Assembly (NCBI GenBank): GCA_963930645.1
Contig: OZ005660.1
Span: 246,353,082-246,417,081, forward strand
Length of the DNA stretch: 64,000 bases
DNA from: Salticus scenicus
Taxonomy: Eukaryota; Arthropoda; Arachnida; Araneae; Salticidae
Direction: 5' to 3'
The notes below the pieces were generated by a model. That model ran no database searches. It saw only the letters and a program-made list of their open reading frames with translations, and had not been told where the DNA came from. Below are positions 36,108-47,169 of the stretch, one piece after another (the stretch's first letter is position 1; the number at the start of each line of letters is the position of its first letter). Position numbers and translations under genes: made by a program.

Positions 36108-37941
36108 TTAAAAATACGTATTCTGCATTGGGTTAATTCCACCTTTATATGGAACTACTGCTTTAATGCGCAATGGCATAGTTTTATACAATATTTTAAT
36201 ATAAATTTCAGAAATTTCACTGTGCCAAATATCACAAATAATTTTTTCTAGTTCTGCCAGAGCTGTAGGCTGCAAATTTCGAATCCTCTCCCCTCTCCTC
36301 CGCCTTTTTATAGACAAAACATTTCGAGCGGATTCTGAATTTTGTATTCTAGTATTCTTGAATTCTAGGTTTTTGCTTCACCTGTGAGATTTCTGTATTT
36401 TACTTCCTTTCTTGTTCCTACTTTTATTTTAACGTATCTGAACCTAAATATTTTAAGCAACACCATTCATACTAATAGTGTGCATGAACTGGATGTTCAA
36501 ATTTACAGTTTTGTAAGGATGTAATAATAATAATATATAAACTGAAAATCGTATTTGGAAAAGCATAAAATTGTTTTAATTTTTCTTAGAAATGTTTATT
36601 GCAATAACTGTGAATATTTTAATAAGAAGAAATTTAAAAGAAAAAAAAAATGAGTATTTTAGTAATTTCTTTTTTAGATATATAAATTAAGGATAATCAG
36701 AAAAATTTCATTCTTTTGATAATCATTTTGCATGAAAATAATTACAAAATAATTTTAGTTTGTCAAAATCCTGTAAAACTAAAAAAAATTCGAAATATGC
36801 TGAAATTATTTCTGTTCACTGTTTTAATGATGGTGTAAGTGTCAGACCTAAAGCCAGTTGACTAGGCTTGGACTGTATGGTGTGGTTTTAGCCCATATTT
36901 AAGCAAGTTAATAAAACAAAATGGAAAATCTTGAACAGCTAGGTCAAAGTGCGGCCTAGGATCAAACTCGGCACTTCCCGTCTACCAGTTTCGCCATTAG
37001 GACTGCTAGTTCATTAGGACTGCTATATTAGGACTATTTCGAGGTCTAATAAAAAAGATATTCTATGATATTCTTTGTGGAATTTAACTTAGAGTGAAAA
37101 AAGATGTTATTATTTTCAGTATTATAGGTGCTCAGGGCGATGGATAGGTAATTTCAACAATTTGAATCAAATAAACGCACCACGGACACTGTATAGCAAG
37201 GTGCATTATCATCTGGAAATGCTGTTTGTGGAAATGTCCAAGATACCTCCAAAATAGTCGGTCAGGCACCACTTTTATAAAGACTGTGTTTTATTTCGAG
37301 TTAATTGATCCTTTGAGCATAAAAATTTGCCCGACTGTTTGAAAAGTTATGCACCTCCGTATCATAATGTACGGAAAATGTGTCACTGTTTTAAAAGTGC
37401 GATTTTCATTAAGTCGGTCAAATTTTCGTTGTCAGATCTGCTTGTTTTCTTTAACTCGAAATAAGTTAAACTTGACTCATCAGAGAGAACCAGTTCAGCC
37501 CAATAATTAACTAACCATTTCTTAATTTTTTCAGTCTTCTGTGGTCTTGCTTTCCCAATTCTCTTCACTAAGAATGGAATTTTTTAAAATTTTCTGCCAT
37601 TTAAATGTGATTTGTTTAATAGTTGCTACACTGTAGTTAAAGAAATTATGCTGCTAAACACTTTTTCTGAGTCTCTTTTATGTTCTAAATGTTCTACAAA
37701 CCGATTTTATAAGGAATAGCTTTTTAACTTATTGTCATCTCGCTTGGATGAGCAACATGGCCGCTTAAAACCAAATTTCCGGTTGAAACGGCTAAAAAAT
37801 GTTATATCTTGTTAAAAACCCTTTTACCAATATTTCGTTAACATTTAATTAATTTGCCATCTCACGTATTAAAATATTTTTTGATTTTCCTTCAAAAATT
37901 ATTCCTTTTTGTGGCATCGTTAACTGTCTTATTCTTACCAT
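36108..37941 (-). pseudogene. Tc1-type transposase, decayed
   Basis: A DDE transposase of the Tc1/mariner superfamily would cut and join the element's ends at TA sites in the nucleus. Reading the minus strand, a start at 37941 gives MVRIRQLTMPQKG, like Tc1 N-termini with their helix-turn-helix. Further on, 'ELVLSDESS' (37470-37500) carries the first catalytic aspartate. 'PDDNAPCYT' (about 37192-37216) carries the second. The C-terminal segment 'LEKIICDIWHSEIS...MPLRIKAVVPYKGG' (36150-36260) matches the usual end of Tc1 transposases. Between these lie in-frame stops, frameshifts and a diverged SINE (36844-37000) where the third acidic residue region should be. It cannot make a working enzyme. 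I am confident of the superfamily but not of the exact lineage. Confidence 0.85.
36844..37000 (-). mobile_element. Diverged SINE family B inside the Tc1 transposase
   Basis: On the minus strand the head includes 'gaaactggtagacgggaag' and box B GTTTGATCC, followed by the central domain near 36900. It is older than the copies at 33.3 and 47.8 kb, judging by substitutions. A short duplicated 'attaggactgct' phrase follows at 36995-37040. Confidence 0.7.
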
Positions 37942-38147
37942 TTTCGAAATAATGTCTAAAATTACAATTTTCCTGACAATTGCATTTTGTTTTTAACACT
38001 GGACTCAAAGCTAAAGTGTATGTGGAGGACGACATAATAAAATCTGTTCGAAAATTTGCATTTTAAACGATAAAATTGGAGGTTGTAGAAGGCGAAAAGA
38101 AAATATCCAAGTGCGGCTTTTTTTTTTTTTTTTTCTGTCGCTTAGTG

Positions 38148-38672
38148 TACATGAATAGTTTCCAAACCGTGGCCCTCAGCATTTAAAAGTAGCATCATTT
38201 CAACGACGAAAAAAACTTTGGAACTAGGTTATTATACATAATCTCCTCAAGCACAATACAAATAAAAAGTTATTATTTTTCAGTTTTCTAGAATCGTATT
38301 CAAAAAGGCTGGAATCTGTACTCTACAAGAGCATTCTGATAATATACCATTTTTCTTAGGTTGATAAATCATCTTTCTGGGATCAAAATTTACTCACTTA
38401 AAAGAACTACTCACTGCTTAAGAAATACAAAAAACATAATTATATATATATATATATATACTTCTTTTTTCTTTTTTTCTAATTTTTAATATGTATATTT
38501 AATAATAATAAAAAAAACTTATAATAATAGCCCAAGTCATTATGCCTTTACTTTTGTTTGTTTAAAAAATTACTATTTTAAATATTGTTAATCACAGAAA
38601 ATAAAGTATTAAAAAAAAAAAAAAAAAAAAAAAAATGGCAGAAAAGAAATTATCAGAAAACTTTCAGCCTAT
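38148..38672. other. Interior of hAT-type element, no gene
   Basis: A (TA)n tract lies at 38441-38460 and an A-run at 38610-38634. Confidence 0.5.
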
Positions 38673-38674
38673 TA

Positions 38675-38885
38675 CTGTCGGCAGCAAAATTATTCGAGCG
38701 CTAGCAATAATTCTTATATAAAAAGTACACTTAGTACTGCTTTATTAAATAAATCCTTGTCGAGTCATGTTTTTAGGCAGTCTAAGAACATAATTCAACA
38801 AGGATTTATTTAATAAAACAGTATTAAGCGTACTTTTTTCATATAGGAATTGTTGCTAGCGCTCGAATAATTTTGCTGCCAATAG
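38675..38885. mobile_element. Foldback MITE, 211 bp, TA target site
   Basis: Arms of about 100 bp are reverse complements, with 'ggcagcaaaattattcgagc' at the left and its inverse at the right. TA flanks both ends (38673-38674, 38886-38887). It contains no frame. A half copy lies at 5560-5690. Confidence 0.85.
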
Positions 38886-39465
38886 TATATACTTTTATGA
38901 ATCTACTCAGCTCGCTCGGTAATTATTAATGTTCACTTCATTCAAAAGTTAATTTTTTAAATATTGAATTATAGACCAAACAGATTTTCAGGGGATAACT
39001 TATTAAATAAATAAAATTCAAGGTTGTCAAAAAGAAAAGCAGAATTTTTAAAAGAAATTTTTAGATTAAATTTCATTTTTTCAAATATATTACATTTATA
39101 TTTGAATCATGATATCTTTATTTTAAAATTTTATATTTAACTTTAAAGTGCAATAGATAGTACATATATCAATCACTGATTGATCACAAGTCTTCTTTTG
39201 TAAATTAATTATATTGAGAATGAAATGCAAAGCAATTGTATGTTTTTGTCAGCCTTCTTATTTAATCAAATTTCATTACATAAATGTATAGTTCGATAAT
39301 GTACTACCTATTGTATCACTGTATTTCATTGGAGCTATTTGAAATACCACAGTACCCAAAAATTTAAAACCATTTTTCGATTGCAATTTAAGAAGTGATT
39401 ATGTGTAGGGGGGGGGGGCTTACTTTCATTTGCCCAGGGGCCCGTAATTCTTGTCACCGGCCCTA

Positions 39466-39473
39466 CTCATAGA
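39466..39473. repeat. 8-bp target-site duplication, right copy (ctcataga)
   Basis: Partner of 32653-32660. Confidence 0.8.
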
Positions 39474-39546
39474 CGAAGGCGATCGAAAAAATGAAAGATT
39501 ACATAAATCACGTATGATGTTGCCTGGCACAGTAAAGAATGTGAAG

Positions 39547-39640
39547 CAGGGGCGTCGACTTTAAAAAAATGCCGTCGGTGCTCTGCTCAGGAACAAAGCT
39601 TGAGCGGGGGATGTACAGTCCCCTCCCCACCAATGTTTTT
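39547..39640 (+). repeat. Possible solo hAT-type end
   Basis: CAGGGGCGTCGAC followed by a GC-rich, imperfectly repeated stretch resembles the terminus of a hAT-type element reading rightward. I found no matching right end or octamer duplication, so this may be a truncated copy. Confidence 0.35.
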
Positions 39641-40180
39641 AAAAATATGGCGGCATATGAGATTTCTTTTCTATGTGCTGATTTGCACCTGAAAGAGGTG
39701 GATCATAATTTTGTTAATAATGTTATCTGTGAAAAACGCTAAGATTCATGTAATACTGGCCTTCTCTGTCGACCAGCTGATTCACCGGCTAAGAAAAAAT
39801 GTTGCATTAAAAAGTATGACAGTAGCAAATTCTCGCTCTGTGAGGGGCTGCGGCGCCTTCGTCCTGCTTCAGACACTTACAACAGCCTTTTTGCTTACCG
39901 TACAAACTACAAAGTACCCTTGAAAATTCTGACCGTATTTACGACTTAAAAAAGAAAAAAAAAGGAAAAAAATCTGACCATAACAAATTCACGTACGGTT
40001 CAAATGGCAATTTTCCCGGTCTCAGACACTTACAACAGCATATTTATTTATGCAAATGATTTTTGAAATTTCTAATATTGGCGAATTACTGCAATGTAGC
40101 GACTGCGGCACCCTTCTCCCTTTTCAGACACCTACAACTGTTTCGAAAGTAAAAAGGGGATCTTTCTACGTAGTCTAAGC
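39641..40180 (+). repeat. Three short diverged repeats around 'cagacacttacaacag'
   Basis: The phrase, preceded by a 'gcggc(g)ccttc' variant in two cases, occurs near 39870, 40023 and 40125. It is non-coding. The 70-residue frame at 39711-39923 runs through it and has no recognisable relatives. Confidence 0.5.
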
Positions 40181-40183
40181 TCG

Positions 40184-40276
40184 TATGTATACGTGTTTTA
40201 GAGAAAACCATGGAAAACTCCAAATGACTAGATCGGTGAGTGCTATGTGGGATCGAACCCGGCGCTTCTCGGTGAA
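40184..40276 (-). mobile_element. SINE family B fragment
   Basis: The central domain ('gagaaaaccatggaaaactcc') and head with box B GGTTCGATCC (about 40253) are present on the minus strand. The 5' tRNA end and the 3' tail are missing or diverged. Confidence 0.65.
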
Positions 40277-40562
40277 TTTTAAAAAGCCAAATTGCATTGT
40301 GCCACTGTGAAAATCCGCTCTGTAAAATCTAGTTATTGAAAATTTTAATGAATGGCAATAAATTGCTTTCAGCTGTATCTTTAAATACTTGACAAAACAC
40401 TTTATCCTAATTTCATTGTAAGAAATCCAAGAAAATGTATTTTCTCTTTTACTTTGAAATTTCCTTCTGGAGGATCCTTTTTTGAACCCTGTTTCAGGTT
40501 GAATATTCGATTCATTTGGCTTTGAATAAGAATTATTTTTATTCGGTGATGTTGATAATCTT

Positions 40563-40600
<38 letters not shown>

Positions 40601-43472
40601 AAGAAAGAAATTTATTCATCTTTTTAAAGCATGTAAGAATAAATTAGCACGATATTTAGGATGTTAAGCACTGTTAAATAACCTACTGATTGTATGACTG
40701 ATTCTAAACTATAAAAGAAAATCTGAAAGTCGATATTTTCTAAATTAATCTGTTTAGTCTGACATTTCCATTATTTCCAGCCAAACAGAAAAAAGCCAAT
40801 TAGAATTCTTTAAATAATCCTCATTGTGATTCCCTATCGTTAATAACATTGAAAGTCCTCCTATCCTTCTCAAATTGGCGACAGGACTTCGCTTTCTACT
40901 TTACAGTAAAACCAGATGTTTACAAACACATGTTTACTATTCATTTAAACGTATATTGCCTGTAAAGAATAGTTACCTTGAAAAGTTAACTGAAAAGGGG
41001 AAAAATACAAAGAGAAAGAGTGATTAAAAAATAAATCGCAAGTGTGCCTGCCGCTTTAAGCTGGTGTTATAATTTCTTTAACATAACTAAATAAATTATT
41101 TGAAGGAGAAAGCTAAAATATTTAATAGGTTATATTTAATAGCATTATTTAAATATTGATTTTAAAATTCTTATTGTAACTTTTAGAAAGTTAAAATTTA
41201 CGATACTTATTCTTAAACTTTAAAGTGTAATTTTTATATCAGCACCATAAGATTATAATTTTAAAAGATGTGAAAGAAAACCTAAATTAAACATTAGAAA
41301 AACAAAATTTTAAATATTATACTTCCTTCAAGACATTTTCATTGAATTTTAATGCATAGAGGAATTTTAACCATATATATTCCTTTAAAAATAGTTGGTA
41401 ATATTAATAATTTTGTTATCTCCGATTTTTACACTTATTGTCATGGCAAATCTTGGGATTTCATTTTTAATATATGAAGTATACTTAAATTTTGTATATT
41501 GAAATTTCATGAAATTTATCCCTCCTCCCTCCAACCAAAAGAGAATTGGTTAAAGCAAAGGGTTTTAAACCGATTAAGGGCAATGCGAAATATTCAAACA
41601 AGGGTGTTTTAAACTTTATGCCGTGAAAAGATTTTAGTTGCACATCATTCCTCAAATTTTGACGGGTATTAACTAGTAATAATTAAAACTATTACGACGT
41701 TAGTTTTATATTTAAAAAAATAATAAAAAATAAATAAAAAATAAATCATGTTATAAGTTTCATTTTTCAATACTTTTTATTCGCATGAGTAAAGAAATAT
41801 TTCTTTTTATGTAAAAAATAAATGAATAAATAAATAAACATTAAGTAAAAATCGTCAACATTCAATTTTATTACCATCAGCTTGAAAATTTAATTTAAAT
41901 AAATAATATTTAAGAAAAAAAAAAGAGAAAAATTGCATGAAATGTAATTTTTTAAAAGTTCTAATAGGAATATCGAAAATATATGTTGCAAATATGCACG
42001 AATTTCTTTTTATAGAAGAGAATTTCTAAACTAAACGTGCCATAGTTTGTACTGTACGTCAAACACAGACAGGCAAATTATTTCTTCTATTAATATAGTA
42101 CCTTTTCGAAATTTGAAATTTAGCACTGAAATAGCTCAAACATTCCGCGCCAATGGCTTTACATACGCAATAGAGATATTCATCTTAGTACATCGCGAAA
42201 ATGGGGAAAAAAAAGTTATAAATAGCAATAGAAATAAACATAAGAATTAACATATAAATAAGTAAAATGTCGTCATGGAAATGTCAGTAAAATGTCGTTC
42301 CTTTAGCAATGCTGTATTTTATCTATTTACCTACACATTAATTTTTAATTCATATAATTTAAATTTTTCTACATTTCGAAATTCCTTCTTTTTAGGAACT
42401 TTTCTTTAGAATATGCCTAAAAAAGTCACAATTTTATAAACAGTTATTAATATTGCCTCACAAACACATAAACTAATATACTATTTGTTGATTTTTTTCT
42501 ATATCAATCCAATTTTAGCTAAAATTTGTTCATCCGTGCGAAGCCGGACGGGTCCGCTAGTAATTATGAATTCATTTATGTAATACATAAAAATCTATTA
42601 TTAATTGCATTAAATCAAATATGATTCAAAAATTAGTTTATATTTTCTTAAGTATTGTAATTACCGTTTTTTTAATTAGTAAACAACATAATTTTAAATT
42701 AATATCATCGTAACAGTATTTTATTAAGATTGTTAATGAATTTATTCAACATTACAGTGAAATACTTTTTTGAGCGACCATAAAACTAGTTTAGTTCGCT
42801 CTTACATTTGCTCTGTATAATGAATTTGAAATGAATATGATATGTTATATGAAACATTTATTAAGTTTTCATTCATATTGCTCTAAGTGCTATCATCTCT
42901 CTATGTTTAAAAAAAATTCCATATGTGATTGTTTGTTGAATAGTTCTTATTTTTCTTCCTGGTTTTGATCATTTTAATGACGAATTATTATACATTAAGT
43001 AACTAAGCTACTTAATATGTAAGTTACATTGTTTGTAAGTTTAATTTGTTGTAAGAATACAAATTTCCTATATAGCACAAAATAATAATAATGATAGTAA
43101 TAATAATTGTCTAAGATTTAAGTGTTTAAGGAATATTATGAATATTTTTCTTTTTTCTGAAGTATCTCAAAGTATTGAAAATAATTAAATAAAATGAAAT
43201 GAAATATGAGAGAAATTAAAATACAAATTATAAATCAATGATGAAGATTGTGATATATATTTTATACAGATGTAACTTCCCCTCTAACATTCCATACACA
43301 CCGTAGGACATATTTCTTATAATAGCTAATTCCTATCTGTTTCTTATTTTTCAAGTTTAGCTATGTAACAAATTTCATCTTTAATTCAATAATAAACTAT
43401 AATATAAATTGTTGAGAGTTTTAATATAAAAATACATAATAACAAGATAGATTTTAATATAAAATGTTATTC

Positions 43473-43516
<44 letters not shown>

Positions 43517-44233
43517 AGTTGATTTTAAAGAAGAAGAAAAAACTGGGCAATTTTTACCGTTAATATAATTTTGTGCCCCTCAGAAATTTTGTGCGCAAGG
43601 AATAAGTCTTGGGTTTCCATGCGATAGCCTTGGGTTCCTGAGCCCCGTTGGCTGTGCATTTTAGTTAAAATAATTTTAAAAAAAATTAAAGCAAATGTAT
43701 TGTTTACTTGTATGTTAATGTCGGCATATAGCATTAATTTTGTTCTAAAGAAAAGGTTGTTGATATTGTACATTTATAATTACATAATTAATAAATATTT
43801 TTCGAATTTGAGTGGGAAAAACAAAATTTCCTGAGCAGTTTAATAAATTGCTTAATTAGAATGTTTGCTCAAACTGTTTGTTAAATATTTATTGAATTCT
43901 ATCTTGTGCTAAAATTTTCTACAAATCCTAGATATTTTCGAGGAAAAAAACAGTTTTAAATGCAATATTTTTTCAAAAATTCAATATTTATGCATAATTC
44001 AATTCGAAATCATTAAGAAAATTTCAGAAAATTAAAACGGAAAATTTCAGAATATTATTTTATCAAAATTTTTGAATGAAAATAGAAATCTCTAAATTAT
44101 TTTATCCATAATTTTAAAAATATTTTCAAAAGTACTTATAGGAAACATCAATCAAGTATTTCATTGAAAGATTTACAATTTCAGCAAAGGTAGATTTGAA
44201 AACTAGGAAAATGTAGTTTTAATTGCATGTAAC

Positions 44234-44267
<34 letters not shown>

Positions 44268-44705
44268 TTTAATCATTTCTGAAAATTAAACTTCTTTTTA
44301 ACGATAGTTTTTTAATGACTGTAACGATTGAACTGTATTTACAAAACATAAGCGTAGGAAAGGGAGGGTGGGGCGGTCGCTGAGGGGAGTCAACCCCACC
44401 CACCCATTAGTTATTTCAAAATTTTCCTATAATCCCCCCCCCCCCCCCAAAAAAAAAAAAATAAATAAATAAATAAAAATAATAATAATAATAAAAATAA
44501 AAAATATATATCACCCATTTAAAACCAAAATTAGAGTTTTATAAATGTTCATAATTGCTAATATTTTATAGTTAATACGAATAATCATTAAATATTAATT
44601 AACATTTAATTATTAATTGATTTTTTAGAATAATTTTGTGTCATTTTTAAAATGAAATTTTTTGAAGTTCTCCCATAATTTTTGAATTGCTAAGTGTATG
44701 TGATA

Positions 44706-44736
<31 letters not shown>

Positions 44737-44916
44737 TTTTTCAGCTCTGGCTCAAAATCTAATATGTAAAATTTTATAATGTACCTTGACATATACTGAT
44801 GTCAGTTGGTTTTCTGTGAAAATCGTCTAACATGTGCCGTTGTAATGCTACGATTTCTCACATTTTTGGAAGGCTATAGCTAAGCTTTTGATTGTGCATA
44901 GCTTCGAAAACTTGAT
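40277..44916. other. No gene seen; AT-rich with A-runs and trinucleotide runs
   Basis: A-runs at 40567-40598 and 43475-43512, an (AAT)n run at 44231-44265, and a C-run next to an A-run at 44433-44461. The Helitron-like end at about 42539-42560 is listed separately. I found no conserved coding region in this 4.6 kb. Confidence 0.6.
42539..42560 (+). mobile_element. Helitron-like 3' terminus
   Basis: 'gcgaagccggacgggtccg' folds into a short hairpin (CGGAC/GTCCG) and is followed directly by CTAG and a T. Helitrons end in a hairpin plus CTRR and insert before T. The 5' end (TC after an A) cannot be fixed by eye, so only the end is called. Confidence 0.55.
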
Positions 44917-44924
44917 ATTTGAAA
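44917..44924. repeat. 8-bp target-site duplication, left copy (atttgaaa)
   Basis: Identical to 49563-49570 directly outside the inverted ends of the hAT-type element. Confidence 0.9.
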
Positions 44925-45329
44925 CAGTGGCGTAGCGAGGGGGGGGGGGGCAAGGGGGGTTATCATGCCCCGGGCGCCTCTTGCAGAGGGGCGCCAAATG
45001 ATCTTCAAGACAAACAAGTTTTCTCGTAAACTTTCATTTTTGTTTTGATCGATTTCTCGGAAATATACTTTAAATTAATATGTAATATAATTAAATGTTT
45101 GCGTTCTTGATTTGTCCGATAAAATATGTTATAAATAATATTTGAACACAGCTCGAATCATTAAAATGAAGAACGAAAAGGAAAATATAGTTTTACAAAG
45201 ATATATATTCGTAAAAGGATTTCTGTTTTTAAAGAAAATAATCTAAATTGTTGGGGAAAAACCACTGCTCGTAAAACTCATCAATCAAGAAAGATCTATG
45301 AAAAGGGCGGTATGTATCTTCCGATTTGG

Positions 45330-45640
45330 GGATCGACTTCCTTGGAAGTTTCAGGTTTCAGCTAGCACTTTTAAACATGTATATTCTGAGAAACTTCTAA
45401 TTGGAAGACTATAAATGAGTATCCACAAGAGCTATTATTGACTGAATATTGATAAATTGAATAGAAATAAAGGCGATATATATTTTTGAGATTTTACATG
45501 GGTGGTCTTAAAAAAAAATGCAAAACTGTTCTAAAAGTATAAAATAGAATCTACGAGCGAAATAAAAATAAAACACTAATTTTGAGATACAATATTTTTA
45601 AAAATCGGGGTGCTCTAAAAGAAGAAATGAATAAACTAAA
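45330..45640 (+). pseudogene. Segment shared by both hAT-type elements, possible coding ghost
   Basis: The text around 'cttctaattggaagac' and 'ttgataaa' is conserved between 45330-45640 and 33250-33780. Scattered frames give fragments such as 'NWK' and 'IDKKL', loosely like the N-terminal TTF-type zinc-finger region of some hAT transposases. Stops interrupt every frame. The coding reading is inference and weak; the homology itself is visible. Confidence 0.3.
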
Positions 45641-46079
45641 TTAGTTTAATAAGAGAATCACTTTTTTCACTTTATAAATATCAACTTTAAAAATTTTATA
45701 TTGCGTGAAAGGCATTTTTATAATAAAAGGCAGTTTAAAGAAATTGGTCGAACTCAACAAAGATTTATATCGTCGGGGTTAATACGACTGGCCTAGTATG
45801 ACCTGTAATCATTTAAATGTCATGAAATGAAAGACGAAACTAGAAACACAAACCCATTTGTAACTTTGACACTAATACAAATATAAAAATTAAAAACTCT
45901 GTCAAAGACAGAATTGAGATTAAGTGCGGAGGACTATTAATTTTAATCTGTAAAATTTTTAATTTTTAATTACTTTTTATCTCATCTTTTGACCGTAAAA
46001 CTGGGCCACATACTTTTTAAAATGACTGAAATGAAGTAAAGCGAAGGCGAAGTGTTGCCATCCAAATTTCATACTTTAG

Positions 46080-46110
<31 letters not shown>

Positions 46111-46355
46111 TCTAATTGTCGTGTCAAAAAAACTGTTTGCACACCTGGATTCACAAAAATCGCCCCTTTCATTGGGTACCGAATTTGTAAGGACAGGACT
46201 GATATTTCTAATTTATTTTTACTTTTTTGGTGTTTTACAAGACTGGTATACAATAACTGGCAACGATGCAACGTTTTAATCCAGTTTGAAACTAATAGTC
46301 CTTCATCCTAAAAAGTGTACTCAACATTTGTGCAAACTAAATTTTATTTTTAGCG

Positions 46356-46389
<34 letters not shown>

Positions 46390-46973
46390 ATAAACTCATG
46401 TTTTTTTTTTTTTTTTTTTTTTTTTAATTATTAAGGAAAAAATGTTTGAGTCATAGAAATATGCTTAATAAATGACTTTTCCCCCTTCTTTTGGCTCTTC
46501 AAATTTCGAATGTTATTCTGTAGAAGATAGTTTGATAACAAATTGAGAATCTTTAAAAATAAAAACGAAAGGAAATTCCTTGCTTTTAAATATTTATTAC
46601 ACCAAATATAATTAAAAATAGTTAATTGCACAGATATTAACATATCTTTTATCAAGTACAGTAAAATGCAAACTTCTTTATAGTTCAGCAAATTTTTAAA
46701 AATATTAAATTAATACATTTTCAAGCCGATAAAAGGGCCGTACATTCATTATTTACATTTTTTTGCTATTTGGTGTTAATTATTTGCCAGAGGTATAAGT
46801 ATTAAGTGCATGTTTAGTTTACAGTTTTGATATTCTGAGTTACGTGGAAAATATAATCAAGAATTTTTTATTTCTACAAATCTCCATGTATTTATGCTTT
46901 AAGGTAAAAGTCATAGGGAAAATTTATCAATGGAAACTTACTGAATAAAGTGTTCCTTTCCAGTAGGGGGGGG
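45641..46973. other. Interior of hAT-type element, no gene
   Basis: A-runs at 46088-46110 and 46359-46388 and a T-run at 46400-46425. The segment 46580-46920 is homologous to 34340-34800. Confidence 0.6.
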
Positions 46974-47125
46974 GGCACCGAAGCGGGAGAGCCATCCCTA
47001 CCGTGGAGGATCAAAATTGTGATGGCATGCCTCCGGACCACCTCTAGGGGTGTGTCCCAGACCGTCGCCAATTACCCATCTGCGCAGCACTAGTGCGACG
47101 TTAAACCCAACCATCCTTCCATCCA
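46974..47125 (+). mobile_element. SINE family A, 5'-truncated
   Basis: It retains the 3' half from 'ggcaccgaagcgggag' through 'gtcccagaccgtcgcc' and 'agtgcgacgttaaac' to a (CCATCCTT)n-like tail. The tRNA-like head is absent, and a G-run adjoins its start. Confidence 0.8.
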
Positions 47126-47169
47126 GTGGTAGAAATATTCTGCTCTCAAAGTTGATAGCATAGCTGCCA

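Larger units (their letters stand above)
35763..38147 (-). mobile_element. Tc1-like transposon, complete ends, 2.4 kb
   Basis: The left end reads CACTAAGCGACA then an A-run and 'gccgtact'; the right end is its inverse (aagtgcggc, T-run, tgtcgcttagtg). TA dinucleotides sit directly outside both ends (35761-35762, 38148-38149), the target duplication of the Tc1/mariner superfamily. The transposase gene inside is on the minus strand and broken. The run lengths in the inverted repeats differ (about 28 A against 18 T). It lies within the 6.8-kb hAT-type element and therefore inserted later. Confidence 0.88.
32661..39465. mobile_element. hAT-type DNA transposon, 6.8 kb, decayed and nested
   Basis: The left end is CAGGGCCGTTGAC followed by a G-run. 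The right end is the inverse with GTCACCGGCCCTA, where the last base should be G in a perfect repeat. Subterminal 'gcccaggggcccg' occurs at both ends. An 8-bp duplication flanks it. No intact transposase is present. The interior holds SINE B copies (33346-33580, 34815-34925), a Tc1-like element (35763-38147) and a MITE (38675-38885), so much of its length is later insertion. Segments 33250-33780 and 34340-34800 match 45330-45640 and 46580-46920 of the second hAT-type element. Confidence 0.75.
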
